The position numbers and the translations under genes were made by a program. Below the pieces are notes generated by a model. The model was given only the letters and a program-made list of their open reading frames with translations, did no database searches and had not been told where the DNA came from. A stretch of 64,000 nt of DNA from an uncultured Clostridia bacterium. GTDB lineage: Bacteria; Bacillota; Clostridia; TANB77; CAG-508. The DNA lies in NCBI GenBank assembly GCA_944391745.1, contig CALXUS010000005.1:1-64000 (forward strand). The letters are read 5' to 3'. This document shows, one piece after another, positions 17,077-25,917 of the stretch (position 1 is its first letter; each line of letters begins with the position of its first letter).

Positions 17077-17337
17077 ATGGGAAAAATAGATAAATTGTTT
17101 GATGTGCCAGAAGAATTATATTCAGATATTCCAAAAGTTACAATATTAGGATTTGATCGTATGCTTATTGAAAATTATAAAACAATTTTGGAATACCAGG
17201 ATTTTTTTATTAGAATTAAAATGAGTACAGGGTTAATTAATATAAATGGCTTTGAATTGTTAATGAATGAAATGACAAAGGATGATTTAATAATAACAGG
17301 AAATATTGAAAGTGTTGACTTTGAAAAATATGAGTGA
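17077..17337 (+). CDS. yqfC: Sporulation protein YqfC
   Basis: An 86-residue small protein of the YqfC family: an N-terminal stretch KLFDVPEELYSDIPKVTILG, then the PRC/YabP-like core (MLIENYKTILEY, IRIKMSTGLININGFELL, DLIITGNIESVDFE). In Bacillus yqfC and yqfD are sigma-E-dependent and are expressed in the mother cell. GAGGT before the ATG is the ribosome site. Its stop overlaps the region encoding the start of yqfD. Confidence 0.88.
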   Translation: MGKIDKLFDVPEELYSDIPKVTILGFDRMLIENYKTILEYQDFFIRIKMSTGLININGFELLMNEMTKDDLIITGNIESVDFEKYE

Positions 17338-17351
17338 AAGGAATGCAAAAA

Positions 17352-18531
17352 ATGCTTTTTAGAGTATTAATTAATTACATATTTGGATATTTAAATGTGA
17401 CAGTTGAAGGGTTCTACATAGAAAGATTTATAAATAATTGCATCAGTAAAAATATATTCTTTTGGAAAATGCAAAGAACTAGATCAACAATTATGCATTT
17501 AAATATTGGGGCTTCAGATTTTAAGCAGGCCGTAAAAATAGCTAAAAAGCACAATTGTAAAATTCATATAGATAATAAAAAAGGAGTTCCTTTTATATTA
17601 AAAAAGTACAAGAAGAGAAAAATTTTTGTGATTTTTTTACTTATAGTAATTGTTATAATTTATACTCTTTCAAAATTTATTTGGAATATTGAAGTAATAG
17701 GAAATGAGTCTATATCTACTAATGAAATTCTTAATGAATTGAAATTGAATGGTATAAAAATAGGTGCTTTAAAAAATAATATAGATACAGATGGGATTAT
17801 ATCAAATATTAGGTATAAAAGAGACGATATTGCATGGATTGGCATAGAATTGATTGGTACTAATGCTGTAGTAAAAGTTGTTGAAGCAGATAAAAAGCCC
17901 GAAATTATAGACGAAAATGATTATTGTAATATTGTAGCTAGTAAAGATGGTGTGATTGAAAAAATAACAGCTCAAAATGGAACTTTAATGGTAAGTGAAG
18001 GAACTGAAGTAAAAAAAGGTGATGTATTAATTGCGGGATATATGGAAGGAAAATATACTGGAAAAAATTATGTAAATGCAAGTGGAGAGGTAAAAGCTAA
18101 AATAATTTATGAACAGGATGAAAAAATATATAAAAAAGAGACGAAAAAAGAGCAAACTGGAAATTTTGAAAACAAATACTCAATTAAATTAAATAATTTT
18201 AAAATAAATTTTTATAAAACCCTTTCAAAATATGAAAATTATGATACAATGTATACGAGTAAAAAAATAAAACTATTTTCTAATTTTTATTTACCAATTG
18301 AAATCATAAAATACACTAATTTTGAGCAAAGAGTTGTAAATATTTCTTTCAATGAAGATGAAGCAAAAATAGAAGGACAAAAGAGGGCAGAGGAAAAGCT
18401 AAATAGCGTTATTTCACGGTGAAATTGCAAATAAAGATGTTTCTATAACTGATTATGGGACTTATTATATTGTTAAGGTGGTTTATGAAGTTATAGAAGA
18501 TATAGGAACAAAAGAGAAAATAGTATTATGA
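17352..18531 (+). CDS. yqfD: Sporulation protein YqfD, with +1 frameshift at CGG
   Basis: Mother-cell sporulation membrane protein of the YqfD (stage IV-like) family. It has an N-terminal conserved region (IEGFYIERFIN-like), one transmembrane segment near 100-120, then the POTRA-like outside domain (WNIEVIGNESISTNEIL). Frame 0 stops at 18420-18422 directly after CGG (18417-18419), about 37 residues short. Skipping the C and reading GGT GAA ATT continues to a stop at 18529-18531. The tail (GEIANKDVSITDYG, then YIVKVVYEVIEDIGTKEKIVL) looks like a normal YqfD end, and the total is about 392 residues. I choose ATG 17352, nine bases after AAAGGA; a GTG at 17334 is possible. The next gene starts 12 bp later. 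Confidence 0.85.
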
Positions 18532-18543
18532 AAGGTGGTATAT

Positions 18544-19764
18544 ATGGAAGCAAGAGAAAAAAGTTTAAGAATTTACGATACAAAGAAAACATTTTTTTCA
18601 AAATTAAGTAGTACTTTTAGCAAAATACTAACACCTACAAAAACAGGTATAAACAATTTACTAATTAGTATAAAAAGAACTGGAGTACTTAAGAGTTATA
18701 ATCAATGTAATGAATGCAAAGATGATAGTAAAAAGGAGGCTTTAGAGAGTAAGTATGAAGAGGCTTATTCTTTATATTTAGACTCTATTGACCAACTTGT
18801 TATAGATACAATATATAAAAGAGTAAAAGTAGATGCCGCTAGTGAATTTGAAAAAGATGCATTGTCTAAATACTATAATGTAATTAGACTAAAAGAGAAT
18901 GATGAATTTGAATATAAGTTAAGAAAACAAAAATATTTATTAGAATTAGATTACAATAATGTGTTAGAAAGCAAAAAACATAAAACAATTTCAAATTATG
19001 AAGAATTTTATATGTGTGAAATGGAGAAAATTTCTAAAAGATTATTAAAGCATTATTCTATGAAATTAACAGAAAGATTGACTCCGGCTCAAAAAGATGA
19101 AATGTATGATAAAATATTTGATACATTAGAAGATTATATAACTAATGTTTTACCTTTAAGAAAATTAACTGATGTAGAGCTTATAAAACAATGTAGTTTA
19201 TTTGAAACTTATGAGGTTGGAAAACTTGATCAAGTAGATATGCTAGATAAAAGAATGATATTGCTAGGAATCAGTAGAAAATTATTTGTTCATAGCATTC
19301 CTTTAGTTACTGCAGAAAAGTGCTATGTAAAGCTAATGAAAGATGTAAGAAATTTGATTGTTGATACAAAGATTCCTAGAAAAAGAGAGAATGCATATCA
19401 ATTATTACTTAGATTATTTGAACAGTATAACAATAAATTGTTGGCTGTAAAAATTTATTGGGACAAACCAGAGCAAAAGAGCGAATATATGAAATTTGCA
19501 GAAAAATGTAAAGCTTTACAAACTGCTAGAGAGCAAGGAATGAAAGATTATGACATTAAAAAACAAATCTTATACATTCGTGAAGATATGAAAATGCTAG
19601 AAAAATATAATGATAAATATTATAGAATTTTGCAATTTTATAGAAATAGATTAGTAAACTTAGGAGATATGAGAGCTGTAAAAAATAGTTGTAGAACAGG
19701 AAACTTTATTTTAGTCCAAGATAGAAGAGTAAGAAAGGAAGTACAGGATGGAGCAGCAAGCTGA
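18544..19764 (+). CDS. Unknown helical protein in the phoH position
   Basis: A 406-residue soluble protein, Lys/Glu/Tyr-rich and predicted helical, with no family I recognise. One Cys pair (NQCNECKDD, about 53-61) may bind metal. The gene lies between yqfD and ybeY, where most Firmicutes have phoH and the HD-domain membrane protein yqfF; both are absent here. AAGGTGG at 18532-18538 fixes the ATG at 18544. It overlaps ybeY by 17 bp, indicating translational coupling. No Walker motif is visible, so it is not a divergent PhoH ATPase on present evidence. Confidence 0.7.
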   Translation: MEAREKSLRIYDTKKTFFSKLSSTFSKILTPTKTGINNLLISIKRTGVLKSYNQCNECKDDSKKEALESKYEEAYSLYLDSIDQLVIDTIYKRVKVDAASEFEKDALSKYYNVIRLKENDEFEYKLRKQKYLLELDYNNVLESKKHKTISNYEEFYMCEMEKISKRLLKHYSMKLTERLTPAQKDEMYDKIFDTLEDYITNVLPLRKLTDVELIKQCSLFETYEVGKLDQVDMLDKRMILLGISRKLFVHSIPLVTAEKCYVKLMKDVRNLIVDTKIPRKRENAYQLLLRLFEQYNNKLLAVKIYWDKPEQKSEYMKFAEKCKALQTAREQGMKDYDIKKQILYIREDMKMLEKYNDKYYRILQFYRNRLVNLGDMRAVKNSCRTGNFILVQDRRVRKEVQDGAAS

Positions 19765-20227
19765 GATACAATATGAAGGGTTAGAAGAAAATAAAGAATA
19801 CGAAGATATAATAAATAAAGTTGTAAAAGAATGTTTTGAACATGAAGGAATTAATAAGTTAAAGTTATACATAAGTATAACTTTAACTGTGCCTGATTTT
19901 ATAAGAAAAGCAAATAAAAAGTACAGAAATATTGATAAAGAAACTGATGTACTTTCTTTTCCTATGTTTCAGAAAGAAGAAATTGAGCAATTAAAAGAAA
20001 ATAATTATGAGGTTGAAGATGTATTAGGAGACCTTATAATATCAATTCCTCGAGTAAAGGAACAAGCAGAAGAATATGGACATAGTTTTGAAAGAGAACT
20101 TGCTTATATGGTTGTACATGGATTCTATCATTTGATGGGGTATGACCATATTGAAGAATCAGATAAAAAAGTAATGAGAAAAAAAGAGGATGAAATTTTA
20201 AATAAATTAGGAATAACTAGAGATTAA
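19748..20227 (+). CDS. ybeY: Endoribonuclease YbeY
   Basis: Zinc-dependent rRNA maturation and quality-control RNase. The 159-residue product has the family's NKKYRNIDKETDVLSFPM segment and the zinc motif HGFYHLMGYDHIEES (His-x3-His-x5-His, about 121-135). The start is inside the preceding gene, with AAGGAAG as ribosome site. Its position before dgkA and era is the conserved Firmicute order. Confidence 0.95.
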   Translation: MEQQAEIQYEGLEENKEYEDIINKVVKECFEHEGINKLKLYISITLTVPDFIRKANKKYRNIDKETDVLSFPMFQKEEIEQLKENNYEVEDVLGDLIISIPRVKEQAEEYGHSFERELAYMVVHGFYHLMGYDHIEESDKKVMRKKEDEILNKLGITRD

Positions 20228-20262
20228 TAAATACATTAATAATTCAAGGGGAGAAATAATGT

Positions 20263-21003
20263 ATGAAGAACAAAGATGAAAGATTATACAATCATAATTT
20301 TATTGAAGCATGTAATAATGCAGTAAATGGTATTGTATATTCAGCTACTACTCAAAGCAATATAAAAAAACAGTTGATTATTGGTGTAATAGTAATGGTT
20401 TTGAGTTTATTTTATAATTTTACAACTGCTGAATTTTTATGCCTGACTTTTGCGGTATTTTTTGTAATTTTTGCCGAAATGATAAATACTGCTATTGAAA
20501 CTGTTGTAGATTTATATGTTGATCAATACCATCCAAAGGCTAAAATAGCAAAAGATGTAGCTGCAGGAGCAGTTGTTTTGGCTGCTTGTAATGATATTGT
20601 TGTCGCTTATTTTTTGTTTTTTAGGGAAACTGAACTAACTAATTTTGGAACAAGTGTATTTAATCAAATGGTATCTTCACCAACACATTTAGCTTTTGTG
20701 GCAATAATACTCACTATTATAGGAATTATAGCAGTTAAAGCAGTTTCAGCTAAAAGAAAACAAAAACATCCATCAAAGAGTTTTGTGCCTAGTGGGCAAA
20801 CAGCAATTGCATTTGCAATATTAACAGCCATTTGGTTGAATACTCAAAGTCCACTTATTTTTTGCTTAAGTTTAGCATTATCAATATTAGTAGCAGGAAA
20901 TAGATTAAATGATTCACGCAATTTTGGAGAAGTAGTATTTGGAGCTTTTATGGGACCATTGATTGTAATAATGGTATATGGATTAACTATTTTTCAATTA
21001 TAA
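20263..21003 (+). CDS. dgkA: DgkA/UdpK-type kinase fused to a PAP2-like domain
   Basis: A 246-residue multispanning membrane protein. The N-terminal ~120 residues are a diacylglycerol/undecaprenol kinase: NAVNGIVYS, then the catalytic AEMINTAIETVVDLYVDQYHP and KIAKDVAAGAVVLAA. The C-terminal half adds helices resembling a PAP2 phosphatase (KSFVPSGQTAIAF, then NRLNDSRNFGEVVFGAFMG). In the PAP2 part the usual PSGH reads PSGQ and the His of the SRx5H motif is missing, so that half is probably catalytically dead. In Gram-positives this enzyme usually phosphorylates undecaprenol for cell-wall synthesis. It is the usual gene between ybeY and era. Confidence 0.85.
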   Translation: MKNKDERLYNHNFIEACNNAVNGIVYSATTQSNIKKQLIIGVIVMVLSLFYNFTTAEFLCLTFAVFFVIFAEMINTAIETVVDLYVDQYHPKAKIAKDVAAGAVVLAACNDIVVAYFLFFRETELTNFGTSVFNQMVSSPTHLAFVAIILTIIGIIAVKAVSAKRKQKHPSKSFVPSGQTAIAFAILTAIWLNTQSPLIFCLSLALSILVAGNRLNDSRNFGEVVFGAFMGPLIVIMVYGLTIFQL

Positions 21004-21034
21004 TATATAAGATAAAATCACAAAGGAGCTTTTT

Positions 21035-22087
21035 ATGAAGAAAAAGATTGGAATAATAGCTATAATAGTTTGTATAATAGCAATAGCAGTTTGTAGTGCT
21101 ATTTTATATATAAGAGTACAAGAAGAAGATAATACAATTTTTCTAGGAACAGATATTGTAAATAATGCGTCAAATACTAACGATACAATTATTGCAGAAA
21201 TGCCTGAAGTACAGATTTTTAAAGGAAATAGCAGACCAATAGCTGTGATGATAGATAATAATGTGAATGCACAACCTCAAGCAGGTTTAAATGATGCTTA
21301 TATAGTTTATGAGATAATCGTAGAAGGTGGGGAATCTAGGCTTATGGCTCTTTTCAAAGGAGTAAATTTAGATAAAATTGGCCCAGTAAGAAGTGCAAGA
21401 CATTACTTCTTAGATTATGCATTAGAAAATGATGCTATTTATGTACATTATGGTTGGAGTCCAGAGGCTCAATCAGATATTTCAGCATTAGGTGTAAATA
21501 ATATAAATGGTATTTCTGAAACTACAAATGAATTTTGGAGAGTTAAAGATAAATCATCACCACATAATGTAGCTACTTCAACAGAAAAGATTTTAGAAAT
21601 TGCAAATAAAAAAGGATATACAACAACATCTTCGAGAGATTCTGTATTAAATTATACAACAAGTGAAGTAAATTTAGAAAATGGACAAGATGCAACTGAT
21701 GTAGTTATTCCTTATTCTCAGTACAATGTAGTTGAGTGGAAATATGATTCTAATAGTAAAAGATATATTAGATACTCAAAAGGAAAAAAACAAACAGATT
21801 GGACAACAGGAGAGGATGTAACTGCTAAAAATATTATTGTAGAATTTATAGAAAATACAGAACTAGATGATGGAGAAAATAAAGGTAGACAAACTATGAC
21901 TACTGTAGGAACTAAAGAAGGATATTATATTACAAATGGAAAAGCTATAAAAATAACTTGTGAAAAGTTGACTAGGAGTTCACAAACAGTGTATAAAGAT
22001 GAAAATGGTAATGAAATAGATGTAAATGATGGAAATACATTTATTCAAATTTGTCCAACAAATGCAAATGTTAAAATAACAGCATAA
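21035..22087 (+). CDS. DUF3048 (YerB-like) envelope protein
   Basis: A 350-residue protein with an N-terminal hydrophobic segment (about 5-27) and an outside region of the DUF3048 family: RPIAVMIDNNVNAQPQAGLN, VYEIIVEGGESRLMALF, IGPVRSARHYFLDYALENDAI, then a C-terminal DUF3048_C domain. The Cys in the leader is not in a good lipobox, so it is more likely an anchored protein than a lipoprotein. Function is unknown in the family. AAAGGAG precedes the ATG. It is inserted between dgkA and era within the same run. Confidence 0.85.
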   Translation: MKKKIGIIAIIVCIIAIAVCSAILYIRVQEEDNTIFLGTDIVNNASNTNDTIIAEMPEVQIFKGNSRPIAVMIDNNVNAQPQAGLNDAYIVYEIIVEGGESRLMALFKGVNLDKIGPVRSARHYFLDYALENDAIYVHYGWSPEAQSDISALGVNNINGISETTNEFWRVKDKSSPHNVATSTEKILEIANKKGYTTTSSRDSVLNYTTSEVNLENGQDATDVVIPYSQYNVVEWKYDSNSKRYIRYSKGKKQTDWTTGEDVTAKNIIVEFIENTELDDGENKGRQTMTTVGTKEGYYITNGKAIKITCEKLTRSSQTVYKDENGNEIDVNDGNTFIQICPTNANVKITA

Positions 22088-22109
22088 TATATAGATATAA
22101 AGGAGAAAA

Positions 22110-23006
22110 ATGGAAAAGTTTAAGTCAGGATTTGTAGCAGTAATAGGAAAAACAAATGTGGGAAAATCAAGCATAATTAATAGATTAGTAGGTGAAAAAG
22201 TTTCAGCTATTGCAAATAAACCACAAACAACTAGAACAAGAATAAAAGGAATAGTTAATAGAGAAAATTCACAAATTATTTTTTTAGATACACCAGGTTT
22301 GCACAAGTCTAAATCTAAATTGGGTAATATAATGATTGAAAATGCTATTGAAGCTATACCGGAGGCAGATGTTGTTTTATATGTAATTGATGCTAGCAAA
22401 AGTAGTGTAGATGAGAAAATTATAGAAAAGTTGAGAGAAAACAATAAAAAGACAATATTAATAATAAACAAAATTGATTTAATAAATAAAGAAGAATTAA
22501 TTAAAATTATAAATAAATATAAAGATTTATATGATTTTAAAGCAATAATTCCTGTTTCTATTAAAAAAGAAAAAAATGTTGAAGATATTTTAGAAGAAAT
22601 AGAAAGAAACTTAGATGAAGGTCCTGCATATTATGATACTGAGGAATATACAGATCAAACTTTAAGACAGATTGCTGAAGAAACAATCAGAGAAAAAGCG
22701 TTGAAACTATTACAAGATGAAGTACCTCATGGAATCTTAATAGAAGTAAATAAAATGAAGACACGAAAAACTAAAGATATGGAAAAAATTTACGACATAG
22801 AAGCAACAATTTTTTGTTTAAGAGATTCGCATAAGGGAATAATAATAGGAAAGAATGGTTCAATGCTAAAAAGAATTGGTACTTATGCTCGCCAAGATTT
22901 AGAAAATATTCTTGGTACAAAAGTTAACCTTAAACTTTGGGTAAAAGTAAAGAAAGATTGGATTAATGATATGAGCATAGTTAAAAAATTTAAAGCAGAT
23001 GAATAA
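22110..23006 (+). CDS. era: GTPase Era
   Basis: Ribosome-assembly GTPase that binds the 3' end of 16S rRNA. The 298-residue product has all G motifs: G1 GKTNVGKSS (about 11-19), the G2 Thr in TTRTR, G3 DTPGLH, G4 NKID, and G5 near PVSIKK. A C-terminal KH domain contains IIIGKNGSMLKRIGTYARQDLE. AAAGGAG precedes the ATG. The stop is near the ribosome site of yqzL, and recO follows, as in Bacillus. Confidence 0.97.
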   Translation: MEKFKSGFVAVIGKTNVGKSSIINRLVGEKVSAIANKPQTTRTRIKGIVNRENSQIIFLDTPGLHKSKSKLGNIMIENAIEAIPEADVVLYVIDASKSSVDEKIIEKLRENNKKTILIINKIDLINKEELIKIINKYKDLYDFKAIIPVSIKKEKNVEDILEEIERNLDEGPAYYDTEEYTDQTLRQIAEETIREKALKLLQDEVPHGILIEVNKMKTRKTKDMEKIYDIEATIFCLRDSHKGIIIGKNGSMLKRIGTYARQDLENILGTKVNLKLWVKVKKDWINDMSIVKKFKADE

Positions 23007-23016
23007 GGAGTCTCTT

Positions 23017-23271
23017 ATGTTAAAACAAATTGCATGGAATACTTTTAAAACTACTGGAAACATTAATACAATGTTGGAGTTATTAGAAGTTGATAAAACT
23101 TTGGATGAAATAAAAAATAAGGAAAAACAAAATTCGATAATAGATAATTATAATGTTAAAAATAATTATAATAACGAAAACACACAAAGATTAATTATTG
23201 AACAATTTAATGATGCACTAAAAAAAGCAAATAATAATTTAGAAAATAAAAACAATATTAATTTAAAATAA
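23017..23271 (+). CDS. yqzL: YqzL-like small protein
   Basis: An 84-residue protein whose first ~25 residues match the YqzL pattern (IAWNTFKTTGNINTMLELLEV: Trp-x2-Phe, then Thr-Gly). It occupies the era-recO gap, where Bacillus has yqzL. It is about twice the usual length; the extra C-terminal part is Asn/Lys-rich and probably disordered. I choose the ATG at 23017, six bases after AAGGAG; the longer start at 22999 would overlap the end of era. The function of the family is unknown. Confidence 0.7.
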   Translation: MLKQIAWNTFKTTGNINTMLELLEVDKTLDEIKNKEKQNSIIDNYNVKNNYNNENTQRLIIEQFNDALKKANNNLENKNNINLK

Positions 23272-23289
23272 ATTTAGGAAAGACTAAAA

Positions 23290-24003
23290 ATGGGACTTAT
23301 TAAAACAAAAGGACTAATACTTGCACAAAATAATATGGGTGATTATGATAAAATGTGCACCCTTCTTACTCCAGACTTAGGTAAGATAGGGTGCAGTGCC
23401 AAAGGCGCAAGAAGAGCAAAGAGTACACTGATGGCGGGTACTCAATTTTTGTGCTTTGGGGATTTTTTATTATATAAGGGAGCTAGTTCTTATCATATAA
23501 ATTCATGCGAACCTATAGAAATATTTTATAATTTAAGACTAGATTTAGATAAACTAACTTATGCATCTAGAGTTGCTAAGATTGTCAATGATGTAACAGA
23601 TGAAAATCAAAATACCTATAGAATTTTACAACTTACTTTAAACACCATATATATGTTTTCAGAATCTGATAAAGATTTAGACTTTATTTACTCTATATTT
23701 AAAATAAGACTTTTAAGTATTATAGGTTTTAGACCTATAATAGATAAATGTGCAAAGTGTTATAAAAAAGAAAAATTAAGATATTTTAGTTTTAAAGATA
23801 ATGGATTTAAGTGTGAAGAATGCGGAAGAATAGATAAAGGAGCTATGCAAATTAGTGATACTACAATTAAAGCTATTAGATATATTGTACTAGCAGATGC
23901 AAAAAAAATATATTCTTTTGATTTATCTAAAGAAAACAAAAACGAATTAAAATTAATAAGTAAAATATATTTAAATGAATGTTTAGAAAGAGAATACGAA
24001 TAA
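23290..24003 (+). CDS. recO: DNA repair protein RecO
   Basis: RecFOR-pathway mediator that loads RecA on SSB-coated single-stranded DNA. The 237-residue product has the N-terminal OB fold (KTKGLILAQNNMGDYDKMCTLLTPDLGKIGCSAKGARR) and a helical C-terminal half with the four-Cys zinc site (CAKCYKKEKLRYF and CEECG). It is the last gene of the era run and is followed by a terminator. Confidence 0.94.
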   Translation: MGLIKTKGLILAQNNMGDYDKMCTLLTPDLGKIGCSAKGARRAKSTLMAGTQFLCFGDFLLYKGASSYHINSCEPIEIFYNLRLDLDKLTYASRVAKIVNDVTDENQNTYRILQLTLNTIYMFSESDKDLDFIYSIFKIRLLSIIGFRPIIDKCAKCYKKEKLRYFSFKDNGFKCEECGRIDKGAMQISDTTIKAIRYIVLADAKKIYSFDLSKENKNELKLISKIYLNECLEREYE

Positions 24004-24044
24004 ATTTTCGTTTGAGGACTGAGCCTTAAACGAAAATTTTTTTG
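24002..24044 (+). terminator. Strong terminator after recO
   Basis: AAATTTTCGTTT (24002-24013) pairs with AAACGAAAATTT (24028-24039), followed by TTTTT. The recO stop codon overlaps its left edge. Confidence 0.88.
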
Positions 24045-24050
24045 TATCCA

Positions 24051-24079
24051 TTGAAATATATTGATAAATGAGGTAAAAT
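24051..24079 (+). promoter_or_regulatory. Sigma-A promoter of the recJ unit
   Basis: TTGAAA (24051-24056), 17 bp, TAAAAT (24074-24079). Confidence 0.75.
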
Positions 24080-24101
24080 ATATACAATAAAAATTATAAA
24101 A

Positions 24102-24130
24102 AACAGTAGTTAAAGAGAATAACTACTGTT
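24102..24130 (+). other. Leader hairpin before recJ
   Basis: An 11-bp perfect stem AACAGTAGTTA/TAACTACTGTT with a 7-base loop in the 5' leader, without a T tract. Its role is unknown; possibly mRNA stability. Confidence 0.5.
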
Positions 24131-24192
24131 AAATAAATTCTTAAAGATAAAGATTTATTAAAAGGAGAGATTGTATAGAGAGGAAATATTAA

Positions 24193-25873
24193 ATGAACAA
24201 AAAATGGAAGCTGAAAAAAAATGATAATGCTAGAATTGCAGAAATATCTAAAAAGTTTAATTTAACATATATTATTTCACAAAAACTTGCAGAAAAGAAT
24301 CTATCTGATGAAGAAATAGAGATATTTTTAAATCCAACGAGAAAAGATTTTCATGATCCTTTTAAGCTACCAGATATGGAAATAGCAGTTAATAGAATTT
24401 TAAAGGCAATGGAAAACAATGAAAAAATTGTTATTTATGGAGATTATGATGCTGATGGAATTACAAGTACAACTATTTTAAAGAGATTTATGAGTGATAG
24501 AGGAATTGAAGTTCGGAACATATATTCCTAATAGACTTGATGAAGGATATGGACTTAATGAAGATGCAATAAAAGAAATTGCAAAAGAAGGATATAAATT
24601 AATGATTACAGTTGACTGTGGAATAACTGCAGTTAATGAAGTTGAATTAGCTAAAAATTTAGGAATTGATGTTATTATAACAGATCATCATGAAGTTCCT
24701 GAAGAATTACCAAAAGCTATTGCTGTTGTAGATGCTAAAAGAAAAGATAACGAATATCCTTTCAATCAGTTAGCTGGATGTGGAGTTGCTTTTAAATTAG
24801 CTCAAGCCTTAAGTATGAAACTTAATTTAAATGAAAACGAATGGCTTAAATATATGGATATTGCTTGTATTGGAACAATATCTGATATAGTACCATTAAT
24901 AGATGAAAATAGAGTTATTGCCAAATTAGGATTAAAACTTGTTGCTGTTACTAGAAATATCGGCTTAAAAACTTTAATAGATACGATTGGAATTAAAAAG
25001 ATTGATTCTAGCTTTATTTCATTTGGAATTTCACCAAGAATAAATGCTTGTGGTCGAATGGGACATCAAGAGGACGCCTTAGAGCTTTTTTTAACTAATG
25101 ATCCCATAGAATCAAGAAAATTGGCTGGAAAATTAGAGGAATATAATAGGCAAAGACAAGATGTAGAAAAGAAAATATATAATGAAGCTATAGAATTGAT
25201 TGCAAAAGAAAAAGACGATCCTTGTATAGTGATTGGAAAAGAGGGTTGGCATCATGGTGTTATAGGAATTGTATCTTCAAAAGTAACAGAACTTACATAT
25301 AAGCCAAGTATTCTTATTTGTTTTGAAGGAGAAAATTCCAAAGGATCTGGAAGAAGTATACCAGGATTTGATTTGCATGATGCAGTTTATCATTGCAGAG
25401 AATATTTGACTGCATCTGGTGGGCATAGTATGGCAATAGGATTAAGCTTAAAAACAGAAAATTATGATGCTTTTAAGAATGCAATTATTAAGTATACAAA
25501 AACAAAAAATATTGAAAACTTAGAACCAGAACTATTAATTGATGAGGAGATTAATTCTTCAGATATAGATATTAGTTCTATTGATAAAATAACATTATTG
25601 GAACCTTTTGGTGAAAGTAACAATATGCCTGTTATTTTATATAAAAATTTAAAAATTATATCAATTAGAACATTATCAGATGGAAAACATTTGAAATTAG
25701 TTTTATTAGATGGAAATACTTATATTGATGCTATAGGATTTAATATGGGTGAATTTGCAGAAAAATATCAAATTGGTGATAAAGTAGATGTAGTTGGAAA
25801 TATAAGTGTAAATAGATTTAAAGACTTAGAAAATGTACAAATAACTTTAAAAGATATGAGGGCAAGTATTTAA
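24193..25873 (+). CDS. recJ: Single-strand exonuclease RecJ, with +1 frameshift at CGG
   Basis: 5'-3' single-strand DNA exonuclease of repair and recombination. Frame 0 gives the start with the DHH metal motif IVIYGDYDADGITSTTI (about 85-101), then meets CGG at 24514-24516 and stops at 24529-24531. Skipping the C reads GGA ACA TAT ATT CCT (GTYIPNRLDEGYGLN), exactly the next RecJ motif. It then continues through TVDCGI, VIITDHHEVPEE and the DHHA1 domain (SGGHSMAIGLSL) to 25873, for 559 residues in all, a normal RecJ length. No residue seems to be lost or gained. An internal ATG at 24494 gives a second open frame but has no ribosome site and would lack the first motif. Confidence 0.9.
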
Positions 25874-25917
25874 TTAAGATATTTGTACAAAAATCTTAAG
25901 TAGGGGGGGAAGTATAT

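Noticed and set aside
22110-22471. 163-codon minus-strand frame opposite era
   Set aside because: It is antisense to a certain gene and has a hydrophobic low-complexity product.
24494-25873. Second part of recJ as an independent gene
   Set aside because: No ribosome site, it begins inside the first part, and it lacks the first catalytic motif.
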